A stretch of DNA of 64,000 bases from Anaerolineales bacterium UBA6055 (GTDB lineage: Bacteria > Chloroflexota > Anaerolineae > Aggregatilineales > Phototrophicaceae): contig DIYL01000026.1 in assembly GCA_002428985.1 (NCBI GenBank), forward strand, positions 172,853 through 236,852, in the 5' to 3' direction. Below the pieces are notes generated by a model. The model was not told the origin of the DNA. It saw nothing but the letters and a program-made list of their open reading frames with translations, and did no database searches. Positions 52,328 through 60,144 of this stretch are shown piece by piece (position 1 is the first letter of the stretch; each line of letters begins with the position of its first letter). The translations under genes and the position numbers were made by a program.

Positions 52328-53330
52328 GTAGAACAAGCTCTTTCTCTGTTTGAGCAGGGAAGCATGCGACTTCGACTTCGCCATCTGTATGTTGTGGAAT
52401 AAGCAATTGAGGTACTTCTACATCACATGTATTCTCAATATACCACGGGCAACGTGGATGGAACGAACAGCCACTTGGCAATTCTGTCAATCTCGGAATG
52501 TCTTCACTACGTAATTGTATATGTTGTTTGTTGCGTGTCTTTTCTGGGTCAGGCTCAGGAATAGCAGACAGCAACACTTTAGTATACGGGTGTTGCGGAT
52601 TTGCAATCAACTGTTGAGTTTTACCCAGTTCAACAATACGTCCCAGATACATCACACCAATGCGACCTTGCCACGCAAAATATTTCGCTAATGCAAGATC
52701 ATGTGTGATAAATACAATGGTCACACCTAACTGATCCCGCAGATCCATCATCATCTGTAAAAGACCGATACGAATTGACACATCAACCATACTTACAGAT
52801 TCATCCGCAACAATCACTGACGGTTCTGTGGTAAGTGCTCTTGCTATACTTACACGTTGTCTTTGTCCACCACTCAGTTGATGCGGATATTTATCAATTA
52901 CATCTTCAACTGGTGTCAAATCTACCAATTCCAATAACTCGGATACACGTCGACGAGCATCATTAGCTGTCCGTACAAACTTATGATGAAACAACGGATA
53001 ACTGATCATATCATAAATTGTCTGGGTCGGATTTAAAGATGCATACGGATCTTGATGAATAATTTGTACAGAACGACGGTATCGTTTTTGTTCTTTACCT
53101 CTCAGTTTAGAGATGTCTTTGCCTTCGAAAAAAATCGTACCACTACTTGGCGGTAACAAGCCTGAAATAATCTTCCCAGTCGTTGTCTTACCACAACCAC
53201 TTTCGCCAACCAAACACAGGAATTCAAGTGAGTTCACGTCAAAGCTGATGTCTTGTAAGACTGGAACAACTTCGCGTCCCTTCTTAAAGTTACGATAGAT
53301 ATTTTCTAAACGAATTACAGGTTCAGACAT
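52317..53330 (-). CDS. ABC transporter ATP-binding protein, OppF/DppF type
   Basis: The 337-residue ATPase has Walker A GESGCGKTT near residue 38, the ABC signature LSGGQRQRVSIA, Walker B VIVADESVSMVD (an unusual VSMVD in place of the common PTSALD), and a switch histidine in VFITHDLAL. The OppF-type C-terminal tail with FHPRCPW and two further cysteines is present and would bind an iron-sulfur cluster in relatives. It overlaps the OppD stop by one base (TAATG). It energises import with OppD. Confidence 0.93.
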   Translation of the reverse strand: MSEPVIRLENIYRNFKKGREVVPVLQDISFDVNSLEFLCLVGESGCGKTTTGKIISGLLPPSSGTIFFEGKDISKLRGKEQKRYRRSVQIIHQDPYASLNPTQTIYDMISYPLFHHKFVRTANDARRRVSELLELVDLTPVEDVIDKYPHQLSGGQRQRVSIARALTTEPSVIVADESVSMVDVSIRIGLLQMMMDLRDQLGVTIVFITHDLALAKYFAWQGRIGVMYLGRIVELGKTQQLIANPQHPYTKVLLSAIPEPDPEKTRNKQHIQLRSEDIPRLTELPSGCSFHPRCPWYIENTCDVEVPQLLIPQHTDGEVEVACFPAQTEKELVLHGS

Positions 53331-54349
53331 TATACTTTTTCCTTTCTTGCTTGAATGACAGCATCTTTATGCCAACACGCAGAAGGATGATCACCTGTAT
53401 CTTCTACAAATGGCGGTGCTTCACTTTTGCATTTGTCGGTTGCAAACTCGCATCGAGGGTGAAATTTACATCCAGATGGCGGGTTAATCAAATTTGGTGG
53501 TGAGCCGGGAATGCTCTTTAGTAAATCTTGTGTATGATCGAGTGTCGGCACAGATGTCAGCAGACCATATGTATATGGATGAACGGAGTCGTAAAACATG
53601 CTGTTCACACCACCCATTTCTACAATTTCACCCGCATAGACTGTTGCTACAATATCCGCCATTTCTGCTGCCAGCGATAAATCATGACTAATGAAGATAA
53701 TACTAAAATCCAGTTGACGTTGCATTTCATTCAATACGTCGATAATGGCTCGCTGTGTCAAGATATCAAGCGCAGTAGTTGGCTCATCGAGAATGACAAT
53801 TTGGGGGCTCAACAACACCCCAAGTGCAAGCAATGTGCGTTGTTTCATCCCCCCACTTAACTCATGAGGATACGAATCATAGACGCGCTCAGGGTCGAGC
53901 CGAACCAATTTGAGCAAATTCAGTGCACGTTCACGGACAGCATTTTTGTCCTTCCAACCATGTGACCGTGCAGTATCTTCGAACTGTTTACTAATCTTCA
54001 AGACTGGATTAAATGCATTCTGTGCCCCTTGGAACACCATCGCACATTCTTTCCAGCGGAATTCACGAAGTTGTCTGTTGCTTAATTTTAGCACGTCTTG
54101 TACTTGACCATCACGCTGATAAAGAATCTCACCTTTCGTTATAAGAGCATTTTTCGGTAGCTTACGAATCAACGATAAGCTAACCGTTGTCTTTCCGCTA
54201 CCACTCTCGCCTATCAGTGCCATTGCCTCGCCTTTTTTGAGTTCAAACGACACATCGTTGGTTGCTTTAACGTCACCGCGTCCCGTCTGATAGACGATTG
54301 ACAAATCATCAACTTTTAATACAACATCTTCTTTGAGTTTTCTTGACAT
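53330..54349 (-). CDS. ABC transporter ATP-binding protein, OppD/DppD type
   Basis: The 339-residue ATPase has Walker A GESGSGKTT, signature LSGGMKQRTLLA, Walker B IVILDEPTTALD and switch FISHDLSL. The C-terminal oligopeptide-type extension has FHPRCEFATDKCKSEAPPF, with the cysteines common in this family. The MVFQGAQNAFNPVLKIS segment is the Q-loop. It pairs with the OppF-type protein and the permeases of this operon, and might also serve the ATPase-less system at 45.6-49.5 kb. GAGGATTT precedes the ATG. Confidence 0.95.
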   Translation of the reverse strand: MSRKLKEDVVLKVDDLSIVYQTGRGDVKATNDVSFELKKGEAMALIGESGSGKTTVSLSLIRKLPKNALITKGEILYQRDGQVQDVLKLSNRQLREFRWKECAMVFQGAQNAFNPVLKISKQFEDTARSHGWKDKNAVRERALNLLKLVRLDPERVYDSYPHELSGGMKQRTLLALGVLLSPQIVILDEPTTALDILTQRAIIDVLNEMQRQLDFSIIFISHDLSLAAEMADIVATVYAGEIVEMGGVNSMFYDSVHPYTYGLLTSVPTLDHTQDLLKSIPGSPPNLINPPSGCKFHPRCEFATDKCKSEAPPFVEDTGDHPSACWHKDAVIQARKEKV

Positions 54350-54366
54350 AATTTAAAATCCTCAGT

Positions 54367-55611
54367 TTATACAGCACTGCGCAGACGTGGGTCAAATATT
54401 TCTTCTAATGCGCGAGCAAACAAAACAAGACAAACTTGGAAGATTGCAATCGCCAGTACCGGAGCTAACGCCATACTTGCACCATCAGGGTTAAATAATG
54501 TCCCACGCGTCCGTCCAAAATACAGCATTACACCCCATGTATAATCATTAATTGGTGCTAAACCAAGTACAACCAATCCAATCTGTTCATACATCGCAAA
54601 CGTAATCGAGAAAATAAAGTTAATCGTCACGAAACTAATCATATTAGGTAAAATTTCGCGGAACATAATATGATTGGTACCCAGACCGAGTGACTGGGCA
54701 GCTTCAACAAAATCACGTTCACGTAAGCTCAATACCTGAGCACGAATTGCTCGCATCAAGGCAGGCCATCCAAGCAAACCAATTAACACACCAAGTAACA
54801 GTGTGTTATCGAATGTAATTAAACCGGCTAAAACAACCAGCAATGGAAAACGCGGTACAGCCAAAATCAGATTGGTGAGTGCAGTCAATGTGTTATCAAC
54901 AACACCGCCAAGCAACGCCGCTACAGATCCAAAAACAACTGCAATCAAAGTCGAAATCACACCACCAATTACAGCTGTCAGAATCAAGATACGTCCGCCA
55001 TGAATGATATGAGTCGCAATATCCCGCCCCTGTGTATCTGTACCAAGCAAATGTGCAGGTCCTAGCTCAGGATTTGAAATCACAACATTTTCTTCAAATA
55101 GAGTTTTAAGTTCAGGATCTTCTTGGTTAACAATGAATTCTTCTACAGATTTCGAGAAGATCAACATTGCATCAATCTCTTTATTTGCAACATCAATCAG
55201 CGCCGCCTGAATACCAGGTCCAGCACGCCGTGAGCTCCAGCGGTATGTCTCCACAGTCATGGTATCCGCATACGGTTCAATCAGAATCGCGCCACCGGTT
55301 TGATTCACAACCCCAACTGTGCGACCTTGCAAATCTTCAAACGTACGTAGATCTGCATTATCAGGATGAACAGCGAGTTGAATACGCGAACCAATTGGAC
55401 CCGTAATACCATCAAGTTTAGGTTCATCATCAAACTCGACAAAAGACGGCATAATAAAAGTTGCAATGAAATAAATTACCAACCCGATAAAACCAATGAA
55501 GCCTGGTAAATTACCACTCAACAACTTGATAAAACGAGCGAAACCCATCAATATCCGAACAGGAATCATCAAGATGGTGATCAATGGATTACTATTTGAT
55601 GTATTTTCCAT
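54367..55611 (-). CDS. ABC transporter permease, OppC/DppC type, with SBP-lobe-like insertion
   Basis: The 414-residue permease is about 100 residues longer than typical OppC proteins. TM1 is at about 37-55. Residues 60-180 form an extra extracytoplasmic segment before the normal HLLGTDTQGRDIATHII motif (187-203). Within the insert, RTFEDLQGRTVGVVNQTGGA (about 89-108) is the kind of strand-helix seen in type 2 periplasmic-binding proteins, and later AALIDVANKEIDAMLIF (136-152) matches the 'variable strand' of the same fold, but no full two-lobe domain is present. The rest is ordinary: the EAA loop (SLGLGTNHIMFREILPN) and a C-terminal helix set. The end of the upstream permease gene and this gene's ATG are 3 bp apart. 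Confidence 0.88.
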   Translation of the reverse strand: MENTSNSNPLITILMIPVRILMGFARFIKLLSGNLPGFIGFIGLVIYFIATFIMPSFVEFDDEPKLDGITGPIGSRIQLAVHPDNADLRTFEDLQGRTVGVVNQTGGAILIEPYADTMTVETYRWSSRRAGPGIQAALIDVANKEIDAMLIFSKSVEEFIVNQEDPELKTLFEENVVISNPELGPAHLLGTDTQGRDIATHIIHGGRILILTAVIGGVISTLIAVVFGSVAALLGGVVDNTLTALTNLILAVPRFPLLVVLAGLITFDNTLLLGVLIGLLGWPALMRAIRAQVLSLRERDFVEAAQSLGLGTNHIMFREILPNMISFVTINFIFSITFAMYEQIGLVVLGLAPINDYTWGVMLYFGRTRGTLFNPDGASMALAPVLAIAIFQVCLVLFARALEEIFDPRLRSAV

Positions 55612-55613
55612 AA

Positions 55614-56708
55614 TTATTTTTCTCCTGAGACACGTACACGCGGATCAAGGAAGCCATATGTCAGGTCAGCAAATACATTTGCCAATACAACTGTCATTGT
55701 TAAAATGAGGAATACACCTTGCATGGAGGTATAATCACGCACTGTAATTGAATGGAAGAGATAGTGTCCTAAACCCCAATACACGAAAATCTCCTCAATC
55801 ACCACACCACTACCAAGCACAAAGCCAATGCTGATGGTCAATTGTGTAAACAGAGGAAGTGATGCATTGCGTCCAACATACGCAGTGATGATACGATTGT
55901 CTTTAAGCCCACGAGCCTCGGCGACATTAACGTAATCTTCGTTAAGGACACTCATCGTACTGCTCTTCATATTGAGCATCCAACTCCCTAATGTACTAAC
56001 AACATATGTCACAATGGGTAGAAAGGCATGCTCAAGTACACCCAGAATAAATGGCAAATTGAAGCCTGGTGTTGTGTTAGGGTCTGTGGTTCCGCGTAGC
56101 TCACCGACATTGAACCATCCCCACTGTATGCCCAGTATGATGATAATGAGTAGCCCCCATATATAGTTGGGAACACCTGTCATAAAAGAGGCAAACAATG
56201 ATAGACCGTGATCTAAAATGGAATTACGATAATATGCCATGATCATGCCGAGCAAGATACCAAGCACAAAACTAATCAATAAACCCATGCCAACCGCGAA
56301 CACCGTCCACGGCAAGAATCGTGCGATCTCGTCGATAACTCTTGTACCCGGTGAGGTAATTGATTCACCAAGATCAAAGCGTAAGAGATCGCCTAGCCAA
56401 TCTAAGTATTGATCCACAGCTGTCGCGTCAGGGTCAAACTTAAAACTGGACGCAACACGCGCATACGCTTCTTCATAAGCGATACCTTCATTCTGTAAAA
56501 TTTGGGCAACCAATACATCGATCGGGTTACCTGGCATAAGGCGAATTAAAAAGAAAGTAAATGAGGTCACAGCAAGAATAGTTATGACCGCCTGAACTAA
56601 AACCCGTAAGGTGTAATTTTGATAAACGCGTATTATAAAATCTTGAATTTGCGCAAACGCACCATCCGATGAGGTTGGCTCGTTTGCTGCGGGTGTGTGA
56701 CTGACCAT
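55614..56708 (-). CDS. ABC transporter permease, OppB/DppB type
   Basis: The 364-residue permease has an extended N-terminus (about 30 residues, with an Asn/Ser-rich stretch) before the first transmembrane helix (RVLVQAVITILAVTSFTFFL). FKFDPDATAVDQYLDWLGDLLRFDLGES is in the periplasmic loop. The later EAA motif is VAEARGLKDNRIITAYVGRN. GGAG lies 9 bases before the ATG. It forms a pair with the OppC-type permease carrying the insertion. The ligand is unknown, but the operon context points to a sugar oligomer. Confidence 0.92.
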   Translation of the reverse strand: MVSHTPAANEPTSSDGAFAQIQDFIIRVYQNYTLRVLVQAVITILAVTSFTFFLIRLMPGNPIDVLVAQILQNEGIAYEEAYARVASSFKFDPDATAVDQYLDWLGDLLRFDLGESITSPGTRVIDEIARFLPWTVFAVGMGLLISFVLGILLGMIMAYYRNSILDHGLSLFASFMTGVPNYIWGLLIIIILGIQWGWFNVGELRGTTDPNTTPGFNLPFILGVLEHAFLPIVTYVVSTLGSWMLNMKSSTMSVLNEDYVNVAEARGLKDNRIITAYVGRNASLPLFTQLTISIGFVLGSGVVIEEIFVYWGLGHYLFHSITVRDYTSMQGVFLILTMTVVLANVFADLTYGFLDPRVRVSGEK

Positions 56709-56910
56709 AGAATGTACTCCAACAATCTTGCGAATAGGTATGGGTAAAGATACGGATGTAATTCACCCGTTCCACTAATTATTATTCAACTGGAAAGCTA
56801 GGTCGGGACGTTTGTGATCGTCTTACGGTACTACAAAATACATTGCAGAGATCAACCCAAAGATTTATCGATTGATGAACCGCTCGGCTCACCCCTACAA
56901 CATAGATTGA

Positions 56911-56944
56911 ATGTGGAGGAGAGAAATATCTCCCTCCCCCACAT
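56911..56944 (-). other. Hairpin between the binding-protein and permease genes
   Basis: ATGTGG/CCACAT arms with wobble-paired GA/CT-rich inner arms form a long stem in the 253-bp spacer after the binding-protein stop (minus strand). There is no U-run. It may stabilise the binding-protein mRNA or partly block read-through. The rest of the spacer shows nothing else recognisable. Confidence 0.4.
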
Positions 56945-56961
56945 CACAGAGTTATATCAGA

Positions 56962-58674
56962 TTATGCAGGTGCAACCTGACCTGTAAGGATGAGGTAAAC
57001 CATCCAAGCATCTGTACCACCACCAAAGTTCGAGTAAATTGAATCATCGAGTGCTGGAACGGAAAGGAAGTTTTGGTTGAGTGCATTGTTGGTATAACGT
57101 TCCCACAATGGAACTACAGGAAGCAATTCGTTGTAGATCACTGCAAGTTGTCCAACGATTTCTGCTTGTGCATCACGGTCTGTACCAGCACCACTCGCAT
57201 CAATCAGTTCGCGAATATTAACATCGCCACCACTGTAGGTTACGTTGAGGTCATATCCCATACCACCGCCACCTTCGCCAGCGAGTAGACCTTGACCGTT
57301 GTAACGATCAAATGGTTGTAGGTAATGCAATGCTGGGATTGGATCGCCGATGCCGAAGTTACGGATCGCCAATTGGAAGTTTGCATCGTAGACTTCTTGT
57401 TCTTGTTGTTGGAACTGAACACCACGTGCTGTAATATCGAAACCAAAGTCGTTAAGTTGCGCAGTCGCATTTTCTGCTGCTGCTGACCAGTCAGCAAATT
57501 CTTGTGGGAAGATCAGTTCAAATGAAAGTGTATCGCCATTGTCGTCCATCCAGATACCGTCATCATTTTTGCTGAATCCGATACCTTCAAGAAGTGATGT
57601 AGCACCATCAACATTGTAATCGTAGAAGTTGAGTGAATCGAGAACATCATCGCTCAAGAATGCTTCAGCGATACCATCACTCATACCTGTCATGTATTCA
57701 ACAGCAACACCGGATTCACCAAGGCTTACGAAACCATTTTGTTCGCGGTCGACAACATGTGCAATTGCTTGACGTACTTCTGGAACGTTAAGTGGGTAAA
57801 TGCTGTGGTTGAAGTAAATTGCAGGACCACTGTTCATACCAGCGCGAACAATGTCAATGCCAGCATCAGTAAAAGCTTCTTCTGTTGTAGGTGGAATACC
57901 GTGGGTGATATAGTGAAGTTCTTCGTTTGCAACCAATGGAGTAACAACTTCAGTTTCACCATTCCACATACGAACCATTTCAAATTTAGCAACATCAGCA
58001 CCAAGACCGCCTTCATTCCAGCTCATCATCAAGTTGGATTCATTGATTGAATCTGCATCAATGACATATGGGCCACCAGATACAGCTTCTTCTGGGCGGA
58101 ATTCAACAAGTTCTTCAAGAAGTGCTTCGTTGTCACCTTCATCAACACGGCTTGCGATATCACCGAAGACGCTTGCAGGGCGAATGTTGGTTGTTAAGAT
58201 TTGACGTTCAGCAAGGCTGGATGGTGCGTCCATTTTGAAGACAACAGTGTCACCCATTGCTTCTACACCGGTGAGGATTGACCAAACAGCAGCACCACGA
58301 AGTTTTTCGATCATAAAGGTTGCAACAACATCATCTGCTGACATTGCACTACCATCACTCCAAGTGACACCTTCAACCACGGTAATTACATAGCTACCAT
58401 CTTCATCCCAGCCAAATTCGCTAGCGACCATACCTTCATAGACACCTTCTGCCCAAAGCAATGTAGCAAGTGGTGGTAAATGAATATCCTGATACATACC
58501 GAGTGTGATTGCACCGGATGCAAAGCTATTAAAGTGTCCGGTAGGTGGAACACTATATGGCCATGCAACGTTGAGTACAGTACCTTCTTCAAATTCTTGT
58601 GCTTGTGCAGGTGCAAATGCCATTACAGCAACAGAAAGCACGAGCATAAGTGTTACTAAAAAGCGTTTACTCAT
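56962..58674 (-). CDS. ABC transporter solute-binding protein, family 5
   Basis: The 570-residue binding protein has a signal peptide (MSKRFLVTLMLVLSVAVMAF, then APAQA) with no lipobox cysteine. Family 5 marks include VVEGVTWSDGSAMSADDVVATF, PEVRQAIAHVVDREQNG and the C-terminal VVPLWERYTNNALN. It is the first gene of the importer operon after the ROK repressor. Ideal GGAGG lies 8 bases before the ATG. Peptide-type SBPs of this family in Anaerolineae-like bacteria are often paired with sugar kinases, so carbohydrate oligomers are possible ligands. Confidence 0.93.
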   Translation of the reverse strand: MSKRFLVTLMLVLSVAVMAFAPAQAQEFEEGTVLNVAWPYSVPPTGHFNSFASGAITLGMYQDIHLPPLATLLWAEGVYEGMVASEFGWDEDGSYVITVVEGVTWSDGSAMSADDVVATFMIEKLRGAAVWSILTGVEAMGDTVVFKMDAPSSLAERQILTTNIRPASVFGDIASRVDEGDNEALLEELVEFRPEEAVSGGPYVIDADSINESNLMMSWNEGGLGADVAKFEMVRMWNGETEVVTPLVANEELHYITHGIPPTTEEAFTDAGIDIVRAGMNSGPAIYFNHSIYPLNVPEVRQAIAHVVDREQNGFVSLGESGVAVEYMTGMSDGIAEAFLSDDVLDSLNFYDYNVDGATSLLEGIGFSKNDDGIWMDDNGDTLSFELIFPQEFADWSAAAENATAQLNDFGFDITARGVQFQQQEQEVYDANFQLAIRNFGIGDPIPALHYLQPFDRYNGQGLLAGEGGGGMGYDLNVTYSGGDVNIRELIDASGAGTDRDAQAEIVGQLAVIYNELLPVVPLWERYTNNALNQNFLSVPALDDSIYSNFGGGTDAWMVYLILTGQVAPA

Positions 58675-58726
58675 TCGAATTCCTCCGAAACTTAAAAAGA
58701 AAAATAAATAATCAAATCTGATGTGT

Positions 58727-58794
58727 ATGACAGATCGTTCGAGAATCGTCTCATTACCACTGATTTGATTTTAAGCACTGTCGAAATGACAGAT
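58727..58794. promoter_or_regulatory. Direct repeat upstream of the binding-protein gene
   Basis: ATGACAGAT occurs twice (58727-58735 and 58786-58794), 59 bp apart, in the 126-bp spacer between the ROK repressor stop and the binding-protein start. The left copy also pairs with ATCTG at 58716-58720. It is a candidate operator pair for looping; unproven. Confidence 0.3.
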
Positions 58795-58800
58795 TACTCA

Positions 58801-60000
58801 CTATAACTTGACGTTCAACGAAGGTTCTTTCAAGATTTCGTCAAATACTTGTGCTACTGCTCCCATCAAGCTTGCATCGGGTTGCAAATCAGAGATTCGC
58901 ACATCAACCCGACCAGAAGGTGCATGGACAATATATTTACTTATTTCTTCGTGAACGATGTCTAGGTATGGGGCGTATAATTTACCTAATTCGCCACCAA
59001 TCATAAAAACGGGTACATCAAAAATATTTACAAGGCTAGCCAATCCAATACCGAGGTATCGACTCATTTCAATAAAAGCTCTGTGAACAGCTTGATCTTT
59101 ATCACGCACGGCGACGATATTGTCAAACGTACAATTTTCTGTTGTCAGACTCGTCGATATACCCGCATCGATATAACGCTGCGTGTTACTCAGTAAACTA
59201 GGAATATTAATCATGTCTTGCCAAGTTCGGATCTCATGAGATATGCCATCTGTACATTGCATGAAGGTCATATACCCAATTTCACCAGCAAAGCCACTCA
59301 TACCTTGAAAAAGTTGTCCATTGATAACAATGCCAGCACCGAGACCATAGCCAATTTCAATGAACATAAAGTGGCTGTCTTTTGTGCCATTGCCATAATG
59401 ATTCTCGCCAAATGCGGCCAAACTTACTTCATTATCAACACTCACCGGTAAGTTAAATAACAATTCCCAGTCTTTACGAAAGCTGACATTATGCCAATCC
59501 ATAAATTTGGAGTAAATCACATCACCACTATCACTGATGAGTCCGGTCGTACCTACCCCAATGCCCACCAGAGCACGAGTATTCGCATTAATTTTTATTG
59601 CTTGTTGGATTAAAGTTTTACAAGTATCTAGAACGTAGGTGGCTTCCGTAGATGAGATTGGTACAAGCTCATGCCATAAAATTTCACCAACAAAACTCGC
59701 TAATGCACATTGCACTGATGACGCATTAATTTTTATTGCAATGGCTGCGCCACCATCTGGGTTCAATTCAAGCTGAATTCCTCGTCGCCCACCTGTTGAT
59801 TTCTCAAATCCAACCTCATGAATGAACTCTTTTCTCATCAATTCATCTATAAGGTTAGATACTGTGCTACGAGTTAATCCAGTATCAGTCGCAAGTTTTG
59901 CCCGTGTTTGGCGAGGATTCTTACGCAAGCTACTCAAAATCAATGATTTATTGATTTTGTGCATAAGTTCATGATTGACTGCAGAGCGCTTACGTGACAT
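58801..60000 (-). CDS. ROK-family transcriptional repressor (NagC/XylR-like)
   Basis: The 399-residue protein has an N-terminal winged helix-turn-helix (about 14-70, RAKLATDTGLTRSTVSNLIDEL) and a ROK sugar-binding domain (about 85-390). GVGTTGLISD, the VDNEVSLAAFGENHYG acceptor-binding segment and GYGLGAGIVINGQLFQG are visible. The zinc-binding cysteine motif of ROK kinases is not seen; the corresponding region reads MQCTDGISHEIRTWQDM. The sugar could still bind, as in other regulators, but the metal site is altered. It is divergent from the GH20 gene and directly upstream of the importer operon, so it is the most likely local controller. Confidence 0.9.
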   Translation of the reverse strand: MSRKRSAVNHELMHKINKSLILSSLRKNPRQTRAKLATDTGLTRSTVSNLIDELMRKEFIHEVGFEKSTGGRRGIQLELNPDGGAAIAIKINASSVQCALASFVGEILWHELVPISSTEATYVLDTCKTLIQQAIKINANTRALVGIGVGTTGLISDSGDVIYSKFMDWHNVSFRKDWELLFNLPVSVDNEVSLAAFGENHYGNGTKDSHFMFIEIGYGLGAGIVINGQLFQGMSGFAGEIGYMTFMQCTDGISHEIRTWQDMINIPSLLSNTQRYIDAGISTSLTTENCTFDNIVAVRDKDQAVHRAFIEMSRYLGIGLASLVNIFDVPVFMIGGELGKLYAPYLDIVHEEISKYIVHAPSGRVDVRISDLQPDASLMGAVAQVFDEILKEPSLNVKL

Positions 60001-60056
60001 AGATAAAATTTCTCAAAACAATATGTTAGAAAGTCAATTATTAGATGAGTGTTAAG

Positions 60057-60090
60057 TTAGTTTGTTTTTTTAATAAAAAAAGTGTATCCT
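60057..60090 (+). promoter_or_regulatory. Predicted GH20 promoter with XylR-like operator half-site
   Basis: TTAGTTTGTTT (60057-60067) is identical to the left half of the xyl operator bound by Bacillus XylR, a ROK repressor, as I recall it. A -35-like TTGTTT (60062-60067), a 17-bp spacer and TATCCT (60085-60090) overlap it. The right half is replaced by an A-rich tract. The divergent ROK repressor gene is 57 bp away. Confidence 0.4.
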
Positions 60091-60144
60091 AGAAAAAGAA
60101 CTTTGTCAAATAAAAAAATAAAGTTTGTGAGGTCTGCACAAAAA

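Noticed and set aside
60082..60144. N-terminal extension of GH20 from GTG 60082
   Set aside because: No Shine-Dalgarno, a basic low-complexity peptide, and family proteins begin near the LPFPKKLEY segment.
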